A DNA stretch of 47,157 nucleotides. It comes from Syntrophomonas sp. UBA4807 (lineage in GTDB: Bacteria > Bacillota > Syntrophomonadia > Syntrophomonadales > Syntrophomonadaceae). A program made the position numbers and the translations under genes. How positions within the stretch are numbered: position 1 is the stretch's first letter; every line of letters begins with the position of its first letter. A model generated the notes under the pieces. The model saw only the letters and a list, made by a program, of their open reading frames with translations. It was not told the DNA's origin and ran no database searches. Below, piece after piece: positions 8,491-16,183 of the stretch. The stretch spans positions 9,398-56,554 of the forward strand of contig DHGD01000118.1 of NCBI GenBank assembly GCA_002402575.1. Direction: 5' to 3'.

Positions 8491-9444
8491 ATGGCAGGAA
8501 CATGGGTTATAGTTGAACAAAAGGGCGGCAGTATCCGTAAAGTCACTTATGAAATGCTGTCCGAGGCTAAGAAATGGGGCGACGAGGTAAGCGCAATAGT
8601 ATTTGGGCAGGGTGTTGAAGCACTGGCTCCTGAGTTTGCCAAATTCGGCGCTGATAAAGTATATGTGGTGGAAGGCGACATTTTTGCCAATTACAACACC
8701 GGTGCTTATGTGGCACAGTTGGCAGCCATGATCAATGAGTATCAGCCTAATGCTATAATGTTTGCCCATACCTTCAATGGCAGAGACTTCGCGTCACGGC
8801 TGGCCCAAAAGCTGGAAGCGGGGCTGGCTACCGACGTTATCAAGGCCAGTGTAAGCGCTGGCAAGGGCGTATTCACCAGATCCATCTATGCCGGGAAAGC
8901 TCTGGCCGAAGTAGAAGTTACCACCGTACCGGTCCTGGCAACCATCCGCGCCGGCGTCATGGAACTGGCTGAATCAGCTGGTGCGGGCGCAGTGGTAAAA
9001 CCTGCTATCGCCGCCAGTGCAGCTGATGTCTACCAGGTAGTAAAAGACTTTATTCCCTCCGTATCAGCCAGACCGGAACTGACCGAGGCTGATGTGGTTG
9101 TATCCGGCGGACGCGGTTGCAAAGGACCCGAAGGAATCAAGCTGGTTGAGCAGCTGGCTGATATGCTGGGTGCCGCGCTGGGCGGCAGCCGTGCATCGAT
9201 CGACTCTGGATGGCTGGGCCATGAACTGCAGGTTGGCCAGACCGGTAAGGTGGTCAACCCCAACTTGTACATCGCTTGCGGTATATCTGGTGCTATTCAG
9301 CATCTGGCCGGTATGTCTTCCTCCAAGTTCATCGCTTGCATCAATACTGACACTGAGGCTCCGATTTTCAACGTATCTGATTTCGGAGTAGTGGGCGACC
9401 TGTTTAAAGTCATTCCAGTTGTATGCAGTGAGCTAAAGAAATAA
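8491..9444 (+). CDS. etfA: Electron transfer flavoprotein alpha subunit
   Basis: The alpha subunit carries the FAD of EtfAB. The C-terminal FAD domain is clear: SGGRGCKGPEGIKLVEQLAD, LGGSRASIDSGWLGHELQVG, VNPNLYIACGISGAIQHLAG and INTDTEAPIFNVSDFGVVGD. The length, 317 residues, is normal. ATG at 8491 was chosen over TTG at 8488 because AGGAGG at 8478-8483 is seven bases from it. No Fe-S motif and no sign of the bifurcating, Bcd-linked type could be established from sequence reading alone. The downstream Fe-S oxidoreductase suggests transfer to the quinone pool. Confidence 0.96.
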   Translation: MAGTWVIVEQKGGSIRKVTYEMLSEAKKWGDEVSAIVFGQGVEALAPEFAKFGADKVYVVEGDIFANYNTGAYVAQLAAMINEYQPNAIMFAHTFNGRDFASRLAQKLEAGLATDVIKASVSAGKGVFTRSIYAGKALAEVEVTTVPVLATIRAGVMELAESAGAGAVVKPAIAASAADVYQVVKDFIPSVSARPELTEADVVVSGGRGCKGPEGIKLVEQLADMLGAALGGSRASIDSGWLGHELQVGQTGKVVNPNLYIACGISGAIQHLAGMSSSKFIACINTDTEAPIFNVSDFGVVGDLFKVIPVVCSELKK

Positions 9445-9468
9445 CCCGGATCCCGGGAAAGGGTCGCG

Positions 9469-9494
9469 CTGGATATACCTCCGGGTATATCCAG
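9469..9494 (+). other. Perfect inverted repeat between etfA and the Fe-S oxidoreductase
   Basis: CTGGATATAC at 9469-9478 and GTATATCCAG at 9485-9494 form a 10-bp perfect stem with a 6-base loop. The following bases are not T-rich, so it is not a standard terminator. It may be an RNA-processing or stability element that separates expression of etfBA from the membrane protein. Confidence 0.6.
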
Positions 9495-9529
9495 TTCATC
9501 CCGCTTCATTTAAGGAGGGAATTTTGTAA

Positions 9530-11662
9530 ATGATTTTTGGATTTGAACCACTAGAGGGTGGTTATGAAGTTCCCATGAGGGTGGTCGGGGCTAACGTACC
9601 TTATGAATGGCTTATCTATATCTTTATGTTCATCCCCATCGGTATATTTTGTTTTGGGTTTTATGAAAAGGCCAAGGTATGGTGGCTTGCGAAGGGCGAG
9701 ATCCACAGGGTCGACAATGGTTGGCAACGGCTCTGGTCATGGTTTGCTTTCTCCTTTGCACAGGCTCGTGTAATCAGAAAACCTTTTGCTGGCTGGATGC
9801 ATGCCTTCCTGTTCTGGGGCTTTCTGGTCCTGGCACTGGCGGCGGGCGTTGACGCAGCCCATTTTTGGATACATTGGCCTCCGGTAGAAGGCGGAACATA
9901 TATAGCCTTCTCTTTTGTTGTTGACCTATTGGGCTTTTTGGCCCTGATAGGCATAATAGCTCTGGCTTATGTTCGCTATATTCAGAAACCAGACCGCTTA
10001 AACGACACCAAAAAGTCCGATGGTTGGATAATCTTATTGATTTTCACCATTCTGCTCACCGGGTTCTTCATTGAAGGCCTGAGAATAGCAGCTCAGATTA
10101 AACTTGCCACTACCATGGAACAGATTCAATACGAGCAAATGGCATCAGCCTTCGGCTGGTATTTTGGATATCTGTTCATGGGTATGTCATTAGAATCGGT
10201 CCTGATATGGCACCGCATTTTGTGGTGGTTCCATATGGCGATTGCCTTCGCTTTCATCGCGCTGGTTCCTTTTACCAAACTTTGGCACATCATGACCAGC
10301 ATGATCAACTATGCTTTCCGCGATCTGGGGCCTTCGGCGCTGCGTCATGTGGAAAACATTGAAGAGGCTGAAACCTTTGGGGTAGAAAAAATCGAGGAGT
10401 TCGGATGGAAGGACATTGTCGACCTGGATGCCTGCATCCGCTGCGGACGCTGCCAGGAGAACTGCCCGGCTTATAATACCGGCAAACACCTCAATCCCAA
10501 ACTGACCCTGATTCAGGCCATGAAACAACACTGGGATGCCAAGGTGCCATATTTGATTGCCGCCCAGGACCATCCCGTAGAAGAGGATGCTGCCGTAGCC
10601 ATGACTGAAGAAGCCACCGAGGCTGTAAATCCCATGGAACAGAGCCTGATCTATGATGTGGTCACCACTGATGTGATCTGGGATTGCACCAACTGCCGCG
10701 CTTGCATGGAACACTGCCCGATGTTTATCGAACACATTCCCAAGATTGCTGAAATGAGACGCAACCTGGTTATGTGGCAGGGGGATATGCCCGGCGAAGC
10801 TCAGATGGCTTTCACTAACATGGAACGCAATTACAACCCTTGGGGCGTAGGCTGGGCCAATCGCGCTCAGTGGCTCACCGAGAGGGGAGTGCGCGACATC
10901 GTCAACCTGCTGCCTGAAGACGGGAAAGAGTTTGAATATCTGCTCTATGCAGGGTGTGCCGTTTCCTTTGACGACCGTTATAAGAAGGTCGGTGAAGCAC
11001 TGGTCAGAATCCTCAATCAGGCTGGAGTCAGCTTCGGATATCTGGGTACAGAGGAGTTCTGCTGCGGCGACTCGGCCAGAAGGTTGGGTAACGAATACCT
11101 GTACCAGACCCTGGTACAGCAGAATCTTGAGTCTTTCAACAATTATGGCGTCAAGAAGATCATCGTGGTATGCCCGCACGGTTACAACGCTCTGAAGAAT
11201 GAATATCCGCAGATGGGCGGCAACTTTGAGGTTTACCACTATACTGAAATCATAGCCCAGCTGATTGCCCAAGGTAAGATTAAACCGGGCAAACTGGGTG
11301 CTAAGGCCACCTATCATGATTCCTGCTTCCTGGGCCGCCACAATAATGTGTACGATCAGCCCAGGCAGGCTCTGCAGTCTGCCGGAGTTGCCGTCACGGA
11401 AATTGAAAAAAGCAAACAGTTCGGTTTCTGCTGCGGCGCCGGCGGCGGTCGGATGTGGCTGGAAGAACATGCCGTAGAAGGATACAAACGCATCAACGAT
11501 ACCAGAACTGATCAGCTCTTAGAGCCTAATCCGGAAATGATCATTACCAACTGTCCGTTCTGCCTGACCATGATCTCAGATGGTGTCAAAGGCGCTGAAG
11601 CGGAAGACCGGACCAAGGTTTATGATGTAGCTGAGGTGGTCTGGCAATCACTCAGCAAATAA
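9530..11662 (+). CDS. Membrane Fe-S oxidoreductase, probable EtfAB:menaquinone oxidoreductase (DUF224/HdrD-like)
   Basis: The 710-residue protein starts with several hydrophobic segments (about residues 20-265), like the NarI/cytochrome b part of these enzymes, with histidines that may hold heme. Two 4Fe-4S motifs follow: CIRCGRCQENCP near residue 302 and CTNCRACMEHCP near 386. Two CCG-type domains of heterodisulfide-reductase kind end the protein (EEFCCGDSARR, then SCFLGRHNNVY and FGFCCGAGGGRMW). The same arrangement next to etfBA is known in S. wolfei (Swol_0698), where it is proposed to pass electrons from reduced EtfAB to methylmenaquinone during syntrophic butyrate oxidation. Direction and quinone are inferred. 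AGGAGG at 9513-9518 precedes the ATG, and a strong terminator follows. Confidence 0.92.
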   Translation: MIFGFEPLEGGYEVPMRVVGANVPYEWLIYIFMFIPIGIFCFGFYEKAKVWWLAKGEIHRVDNGWQRLWSWFAFSFAQARVIRKPFAGWMHAFLFWGFLVLALAAGVDAAHFWIHWPPVEGGTYIAFSFVVDLLGFLALIGIIALAYVRYIQKPDRLNDTKKSDGWIILLIFTILLTGFFIEGLRIAAQIKLATTMEQIQYEQMASAFGWYFGYLFMGMSLESVLIWHRILWWFHMAIAFAFIALVPFTKLWHIMTSMINYAFRDLGPSALRHVENIEEAETFGVEKIEEFGWKDIVDLDACIRCGRCQENCPAYNTGKHLNPKLTLIQAMKQHWDAKVPYLIAAQDHPVEEDAAVAMTEEATEAVNPMEQSLIYDVVTTDVIWDCTNCRACMEHCPMFIEHIPKIAEMRRNLVMWQGDMPGEAQMAFTNMERNYNPWGVGWANRAQWLTERGVRDIVNLLPEDGKEFEYLLYAGCAVSFDDRYKKVGEALVRILNQAGVSFGYLGTEEFCCGDSARRLGNEYLYQTLVQQNLESFNNYGVKKIIVVCPHGYNALKNEYPQMGGNFEVYHYTEIIAQLIAQGKIKPGKLGAKATYHDSCFLGRHNNVYDQPRQALQSAGVAVTEIEKSKQFGFCCGAGGGRMWLEEHAVEGYKRINDTRTDQLLEPNPEMIITNCPFCLTMISDGVKGAEAEDRTKVYDVAEVVWQSLSK

Positions 11663-11675
11663 TAACCCGATTACA

Positions 11676-11706
11676 AACCTCTCCTTTATAAGGAGAGGTT
11701 TTTTTT
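11676..11706 (+). terminator. Rho-independent terminator of the etfBA operon
   Basis: AACCTCTCCTT (11676-11686) and AAGGAGAGGTT (11690-11700) form an 11-bp perfect stem with a 3-base loop, followed at once by six more T residues. Confidence 0.95.
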
Positions 11707-12118
11707 GCCCGCAGGTATGCTGTTAGTTGGAGAGAATTGCCGAAGATTATCGTATAAGGAAGATTATGCGGGCAATGGCGTAACTGCAACGGAGCGTGAA
11801 CCATGGAGGGAATGGCTATATTAACGTATTCGGCTAGGTCACACCTGACCGCCGGGGTAAGATATCCGGGGGCTATGGACCGCAGGCACACGGCGGCGCA
11901 ACCCTTTTGGTACCATTGAAGGTGCGGCTGTTAGTTAATTGATGGGTGTGATATTATGCGCCAACGGTGGGGATATGATATTATTTAGGGAATAATAACC
12001 CCCAGAATTGAAACTATATCGAGTTTACGCGCTTAAAAGAATGGGTTAAGGTCAATGTATGGCCTAATCGGCTGTACTTAGAAGCGGAAGCAGGCCATTC
12101 CGGCCGGGGGGACGCGCT
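11707..12118 (+). other. Gene-free stretch upstream of rluB; possible structured RNA
   Basis: No convincing coding region lies here on either strand. Several pairings are visible: GCCCGCA (from 11706) with TGCGGGC (near 11770), which competes with ATTGCC/GGCAAT; a hairpin at 11831-11854 (CGGC, bulge TA, GGTCA, loop CACC, TGACC, GCCG); and CCGCCG (11849-11854) with CGGCGG (11891-11896), which competes with the previous hairpin. Two similar words, GTGATATTAT and ATGATATTAT, lie around 11950 and 11975. I compared it by eye with common riboswitch, tmRNA, SRP and RNase P signatures and recognised none. It may be a leader of rluB, a small RNA or plain spacer. Confidence 0.35.
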
Positions 12119-12847
12119 ATGAGACTGGCCAAATATATAGCTGATAGTGGCATATCCTCCCGGCGCCGGGCCGAGGAGATGATCCTGGCCGGCCAGGTTG
12201 AGGTCAACGGCCAGCCGGCAGTCCAAGTCCATGTGAAGGTTAATCCAGAACTTGACCAGGTTAGGGTAAATGGACGTCTGATTCAATCGGTTCACAAGGT
12301 CTATCTGCTGTTGAACAAACCCGGCGGCTATCTGTGCAGTGTGGGAGATCCTCATGGCCGTCCCACCGTTACCGATTTGGTCAAAGACGCCGGGCTGCGC
12401 CTCTATCCGGTGGGAAGGCTTGACATGGATACCGAAGGCCTTCTGTTGATGAGCAATGACGGCGATTTTATGAATCTCATGACCCATCCCCGCTATCATA
12501 TTCCCAAGACTTATCAGGCCTGGGTATGTGGGCATGTGGGGAATAAGGCCATGAACAGCCTGCGTCGGGGCATACAGCTTGAGGATGGAATGACTGCGCC
12601 GGCCCGGACTAAGATTCTGGAATCAGGCAACGACCGGGAATTGGTGGAAGTGGTGCTGTATGAAGGACGCAAACGTCAGATAAAGCGTATGTTTAAGGCT
12701 ATAGGCCACCCGGTCCTGGCCCTGCAACGGACCGCATTTGGCTTCCTGACCTTAAAAAACCTGGCTGTGGGACAGTACCGACACCTGTCCGCAACAGAGG
12801 TGGAAAAGCTCAAATCCATGGCCCGGGGCATAAGTCAGCCATTATAG
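12119..12847 (+). CDS. rluB: Ribosomal large-subunit pseudouridine synthase, RluB/RsuA family
   Basis: The 242-residue protein has an N-terminal S4 RNA-binding domain (MRLAKYIADSGISSRRRAEEMI) and the RsuA-type catalytic core with GRLDMDTEGLLLMSNDGD, whose aspartate after GRLD is the catalytic residue, and ELVEVVLYEGRKRQIKRMF. It should convert a uridine of 23S rRNA to pseudouridine. A G-rich sequence before the ATG acts as ribosome binding site. The family assignment is firm; RluB rather than RluE or RsuA is the usual Firmicutes call. Confidence 0.93.
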   Translation: MRLAKYIADSGISSRRRAEEMILAGQVEVNGQPAVQVHVKVNPELDQVRVNGRLIQSVHKVYLLLNKPGGYLCSVGDPHGRPTVTDLVKDAGLRLYPVGRLDMDTEGLLLMSNDGDFMNLMTHPRYHIPKTYQAWVCGHVGNKAMNSLRRGIQLEDGMTAPARTKILESGNDRELVEVVLYEGRKRQIKRMFKAIGHPVLALQRTAFGFLTLKNLAVGQYRHLSATEVEKLKSMARGISQPL

Positions 12848-12898
12848 GATTGAACCTGTCGGATAATTTGGCGAGGAGGACGCTGCGAACTGACTGGA

Positions 12899-13792
12899 TT
12901 GGAACCTGAAAACGCCTGGGGGCGGCTCAATATCATCAGAGAACGAATATGTCAACTGGAACGTTATCGCTATGCAGTAGTGATATTTGCCGCTGATCAC
13001 GGCATCAGCACCGAAGCTGTCAGCCTTTACCATCCCCTGCAGACAGCAGCCTTGTTGGAGCAACATCTCAAAGGGGATTCTCCTGTAAGCCGACTTCTGA
13101 ATCGTTTGCAGCGTCCGGAAATCCTAGTAGATGTAGGGGTATATGATGAAATCTATGCCCCCGGGGAACTGATGACCTGCAAAATAGCTCGCGGGAGCCG
13201 CCATTTTATAGAGCAAGACGCCTTGGAGCGGGAAGAAGTAATGCGGGCATTGAATTGCGGCGCTTGGATTTATCAGGAAAAGGTGTCGGATTATTTTGAT
13301 ATAATAGGTGTGGGAGAGCTGGGTATAGCCAATACTCTCTGTGCGGCGGCCATTGCGGCAGCGCTTACTGGTCTTAATCCAAGTCAATTGGTGGGCCGAG
13401 GTTCAACTGATAATAAAGTAATTGCCAAAAAAACCGAAATAATCTATAGGGCCTTTGGACACAGGTCCCCTGATCCCCTGGATACGGTCGACATCTTAGC
13501 TCGCTGCGGCGGACTGGAAATTGCTGCCCTGGCCGGGTTTATGATACAGGCGGGGATAGATGGCAAGCCGGTCATGCTGGATGGATATGTTACTGCGGTG
13601 GCAGCTCTCTTAGCCAGCCAGCTAGATAAACGGGTGGTTTCCTGCCTTATTGCTCCAAGTTTATCCGATCAGAGTGGCCATAGGTTGATTCTTAACAAAC
13701 TCGGCCTCGAGGCGGCGCTTAACCTGGGGATCAACTATGGGGAAGGTATGGCGGCCGCTCTAGGATTGTTTCTGGGCGAAATCCTATTATAA
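12899..13792 (+). CDS. CobT-like phosphoribosyltransferase, short at the N-terminus
   Basis: The sequence follows nicotinate-nucleotide:dimethylbenzimidazole phosphoribosyltransferase (CobT) block by block: VVIFAADHGIS, GVGELGIANTL, GRGSTDNKV, GGLEIAALAGFMIQAG, PVMLDGYVTAVAALLA, SGHRLILNKLGLEAALNLG and NYGEGMAAALG, with the glutamate of YGEG (Glu282) at the catalytic position. CobT activates the lower ligand base of cobalamin. The N-terminal helix of CobT is missing, and the frame, closed by TGA at 12851, offers only TTG at 12899 or CTG at 12890. AGGAGG at 12874-12879 fits the CTG better (10 bases). No other cobalamin gene is nearby, so the substrate is uncertain. Confidence 0.75.
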   Translation: MEPENAWGRLNIIRERICQLERYRYAVVIFAADHGISTEAVSLYHPLQTAALLEQHLKGDSPVSRLLNRLQRPEILVDVGVYDEIYAPGELMTCKIARGSRHFIEQDALEREEVMRALNCGAWIYQEKVSDYFDIIGVGELGIANTLCAAAIAAALTGLNPSQLVGRGSTDNKVIAKKTEIIYRAFGHRSPDPLDTVDILARCGGLEIAALAGFMIQAGIDGKPVMLDGYVTAVAALLASQLDKRVVSCLIAPSLSDQSGHRLILNKLGLEAALNLGINYGEGMAAALGLFLGEILL

Positions 13793-13819
13793 TAATTTTA
13801 ATGATTGGGGGGCCGGAAA

Positions 13820-14248
13820 TTGATCCGCATGCGCGTTCGGTTCGACTATGTAGCCGAGGGGAAACCCAGTCGGCGGCTATTTGCCTCCAAGGGTGGCGAT
13901 GAACAAGCCGAAGAATTAAGACAGCACAAAATTGCCTTGATCAGGAATGTGCCTGTTCAAGGTATCAATATAGAAGAAATTGACATGAGCAAGGAAATAT
14001 ACTCCATTTTTGATGAGTATACCAACCGCCTTTCCAGTTGCGCGCCGGTTATCATCACCTTTGCGGTGGAATCCCTGGAAGACGCGATAAAATTCGTAAT
14101 GAAGGATGAGTTCCGCACCATTGAGATACTCGAACCGGCGCAAATAGATCTGGGCCGTATTGAAATGGAAAGGGTGTTTTCAAAAATAAACGAAGGACTG
14201 CAAGCCTACCGCTCTACTTTGGAAAAGAAAATGAACAACTGGAAATAA
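13820..14248 (+). CDS. Conserved-looking hypothetical protein
   Basis: I do not recognise the 142-residue product. It is soluble and mostly acidic with a basic N-terminus (LIRMRVRFDYVAEGKPSRRLF) and a charged C-terminal helix that may be coiled coil (MERVFSKINEGLQAYRSTLEKKMNNWK). No cysteine cluster or membrane segment is seen. TTG at 13820, seven bases after a G-run, was preferred to TTG 13805 and ATG 13829. It sits 27 bases after the CobT-like gene and just before an HDOD gene, probably in one operon. The good codon pattern and spacing argue for a real gene. Confidence 0.7.
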   Translation: MIRMRVRFDYVAEGKPSRRLFASKGGDEQAEELRQHKIALIRNVPVQGINIEEIDMSKEIYSIFDEYTNRLSSCAPVIITFAVESLEDAIKFVMKDEFRTIEILEPAQIDLGRIEMERVFSKINEGLQAYRSTLEKKMNNWK

Positions 14249-14265
14249 CCCATGGAGGGTGAATG

Positions 14266-15111
14266 ATGGCCAAATTCAGCATAGAGGATATTATAGCCGC
14301 CGTAAATGACTTGCCCGCCTTGCCCCAGGTGGTCTTAAAAATAATGGATTTGACCCAGGACCCCCGGGCGACTGCTCAGGATATCGGCAATGTCATCAGT
14401 CACGACCAGGGACTGACCGCCCGGGTTCTGCGCATGGCCAATAGCGCCTATTACGGTTATTCTCGTAAGGTGGCCACTGCTACCGAGGCCACTGTATTGC
14501 TGGGCTTTTCCACCATTCGCAGCGTGGTTCTGGCCGCTTCCATTAACGATATACTCAATCGTGAATTGTCCGGCTATGCTCTGGGTCCGGGGGATCTGTG
14601 GAAACATTCTTTCGGTACCGCCATGGCCTCGCGCCACATAGCCAAAAGGTGCAAATTCAAAGCCATTGAGGTGGCTTATACTGCAGGTCTGTTGCATGAC
14701 ATCGGCAAGGTTATATTGAACAATTTTATGAAGCAAACTTATCACGAGGTGGTGGCAGAGGCCACCACAGAGCAGATTTCCTTTCTGGAGGCTGAGAATC
14801 GTGTGCTCGGCTTTAACCATGCCGTGATCGGATCTCGGGTAGCGCGCAAATGGCAGCTGCCCGTAGATATAGTAGAGGCCATCGCTTTTCACCATAATCC
14901 CGGAGAAGCGGAAAAAAACCCATTATTGACCGCATTCGTGCACATTTCCGATGCTCTTTGCTCCTCCATGGGCCTGGGGGTAGGCGCTGACGGGATGTTT
15001 TACCCGGTTTCAAGAAACGCCCTGGAATTGCTGGCCTTGGGGGGAAAAGATATTGAGGACATCGCCGATGAACTGTCAGATGCAATAATAGAACTGCAAC
15101 AAGGTAATTGA
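14266..15111 (+). CDS. HDOD-domain signalling protein
   Basis: An HDOD domain (a degenerate HD phosphohydrolase-like fold) fills the 281-residue protein: INDIPALPQ-like NDLPALPQVVLKIMDL, ISHDQGLTARVLRMANSAYYG, ATEATVLLGFSTIRSVVLAAS, then the HD part AYTAGLLHDIGKVILNNF and VEAIAFHHNPGEA. LLHDIGK keeps the HD pair, so weak hydrolase activity cannot be excluded. Such proteins take part in regulatory and second-messenger networks, often with motility. GGAGGG at 14255 fits ATG 14266 better than ATG 14263. Confidence 0.88.
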   Translation: MAKFSIEDIIAAVNDLPALPQVVLKIMDLTQDPRATAQDIGNVISHDQGLTARVLRMANSAYYGYSRKVATATEATVLLGFSTIRSVVLAASINDILNRELSGYALGPGDLWKHSFGTAMASRHIAKRCKFKAIEVAYTAGLLHDIGKVILNNFMKQTYHEVVAEATTEQISFLEAENRVLGFNHAVIGSRVARKWQLPVDIVEAIAFHHNPGEAEKNPLLTAFVHISDALCSSMGLGVGADGMFYPVSRNALELLALGGKDIEDIADELSDAIIELQQGN

Positions 15112-15219
15112 CAAGCGGGAGAAGATCACAGCAGTTATCAGATGCAACCAAATATGGAAAAAGAACATGGCGACCAGCTGCAAAGCCGGTCGCTTAACCA
15201 TTTCTTAACACAAAATACG

Positions 15220-15249
15220 TTGTTTTGTGAGCCGATCCTCAATTATAAT
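15220..15249 (+). promoter_or_regulatory. Candidate sigma-A promoter before the P-loop ATPase gene
   Basis: TTGTTT at 15220-15225 and TATAAT at 15244-15249 are separated by 18 bases. Transcription would begin near 15256, essentially at the annotated ATG (15255), leaving almost no leader. No Shine-Dalgarno sequence is seen before either ATG (15255 or 15267), in line with a leaderless or near-leaderless message. Confidence 0.45.
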
Positions 15250-15254
15250 TTACA

Positions 15255-15941
15255 ATGTATATTTTAATGAAGGGTAAGGTAAGGGGTATTATTACTGTCT
15301 TTGCAGGTGCCTATGGCAGCGGCAAGAGTGAGATAGCCGTCAATTATGCCATCGAATGCGCCCGGCAAAATCTCGCTACAGTTTTGGCCGATTTGGATTT
15401 GGCCAATCCATATTTTGTATCCCGGGATACTGTCAGTATTCTGGAGCAGCACCAGATAAAACTATTAGCTCCCGACAATGCCAAGGCCTATGGGGATGTA
15501 CCCAATCTTCCTCCCGGTATTATTGGTATCCTGAGACGGAATCTAAATACTGTAGTAGATCTTGCCGGAGATAAAGCCGGGGCACTGGTTTTGGGCTATC
15601 TGGCCCGATTCATAGACCCTCTCCAATTTCGCATTTACCTGGTCATAAATCCATACCGCCCCTTTTCCTGGGATATACAGGATATAGCGGATCTCAAAAC
15701 AATGCTGGTGAGTTATGCACGTCACCACATATGTGGCATTGTCAGCAATCCACATCTTGTGGAGGAAACTGATTTTGAGGTGATAGTGCAGGGGCATCTT
15801 CGTGTTGCTCAAATCGCGGCCCTATCGGGCATACCTGTAACCCAACTGACAGTCCCGGCACACCTCTTTGAAGAGGTCAGGCTTAAGTATGGGGAAATAG
15901 TTAAAAAAATCGATCTTTATCTGCGGCCGCAATGGTTGTAG
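15255..15941 (+). CDS. P-loop ATPase of the CobQ/MinD/ParA-like class
   Basis: The 228-residue protein begins with a Walker A-like loop, ITVFAGAYGSGKSEIAVNYA, followed by VLADLDLANPYFVSRD, where the aspartates are at the Walker A-prime/switch position, so it belongs to the SIMIBI class of nucleotide-binding proteins. The rest (GVPNLPPGIIG-like region, LVINPYRPFSWDIQDIADLK, GIVSNPHLVEETDFEVI) matches no family I can name. It comes 22 bases before the ferredoxin-like subunit of the 2-oxoacid oxidoreductase and may help assemble or regulate that complex, but that is a guess from position. ATG 15255 and ATG 15267 are both possible starts. Confidence 0.8.
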   Translation: MYILMKGKVRGIITVFAGAYGSGKSEIAVNYAIECARQNLATVLADLDLANPYFVSRDTVSILEQHQIKLLAPDNAKAYGDVPNLPPGIIGILRRNLNTVVDLAGDKAGALVLGYLARFIDPLQFRIYLVINPYRPFSWDIQDIADLKTMLVSYARHHICGIVSNPHLVEETDFEVIVQGHLRVAQIAALSGIPVTQLTVPAHLFEEVRLKYGEIVKKIDLYLRPQWL

Positions 15942-15963
15942 GGTTGCAAGGGAGGAATGCAGG

Positions 15964-16179
15964 TTGGCAAGGGGCGTAGTCACTTTTTACAGTGATCGTT
16001 GTAAAGCGTGCGGATTATGTATGCTGTTCTGCCCAAAGCAGATAATGGATTTTGACAAGACCAGTATAAATAGTCTGGGTTATCATCCGGTTAGTGTGGC
16101 TAAACCAGAGGAATGCAACGGATGCGGAATATGTGCCCTGATGTGTCCTGATCTGGTTATTGAGGTGGGGAGGGAATGA
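15964..16179 (+). CDS. 2-oxoacid:ferredoxin oxidoreductase, ferredoxin-like delta subunit
   Basis: This 71-residue protein contains two 4Fe-4S motifs, CKACGLCMLFCPKQIM and CNGCGICALMCPDLVI. It is the electron-carrying subunit of a four-subunit 2-oxoacid oxidoreductase whose other subunits follow directly. The TTG start at 15964 lies seven bases after GGAGGA (15951-15956). Confidence 0.92.
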   Translation: MARGVVTFYSDRCKACGLCMLFCPKQIMDFDKTSINSLGYHPVSVAKPEECNGCGICALMCPDLVIEVGRE

Positions 16180-16183
16180 GCCG

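Noticed and set aside
10190..11470. Long minus-strand open frame (426 codons) inside the Fe-S oxidoreductase gene
   Set aside because: It is exactly opposite a strongly conserved protein with Fe-S and CCG motifs, shows no recognisable domain, and has no ribosome binding site of note; it is a shadow of codon bias.
12014..12535. Minus-strand open frame of 173 codons over the start of rluB
   Set aside because: It lies opposite the S4 and catalytic parts of RluB and has no recognisable motif.
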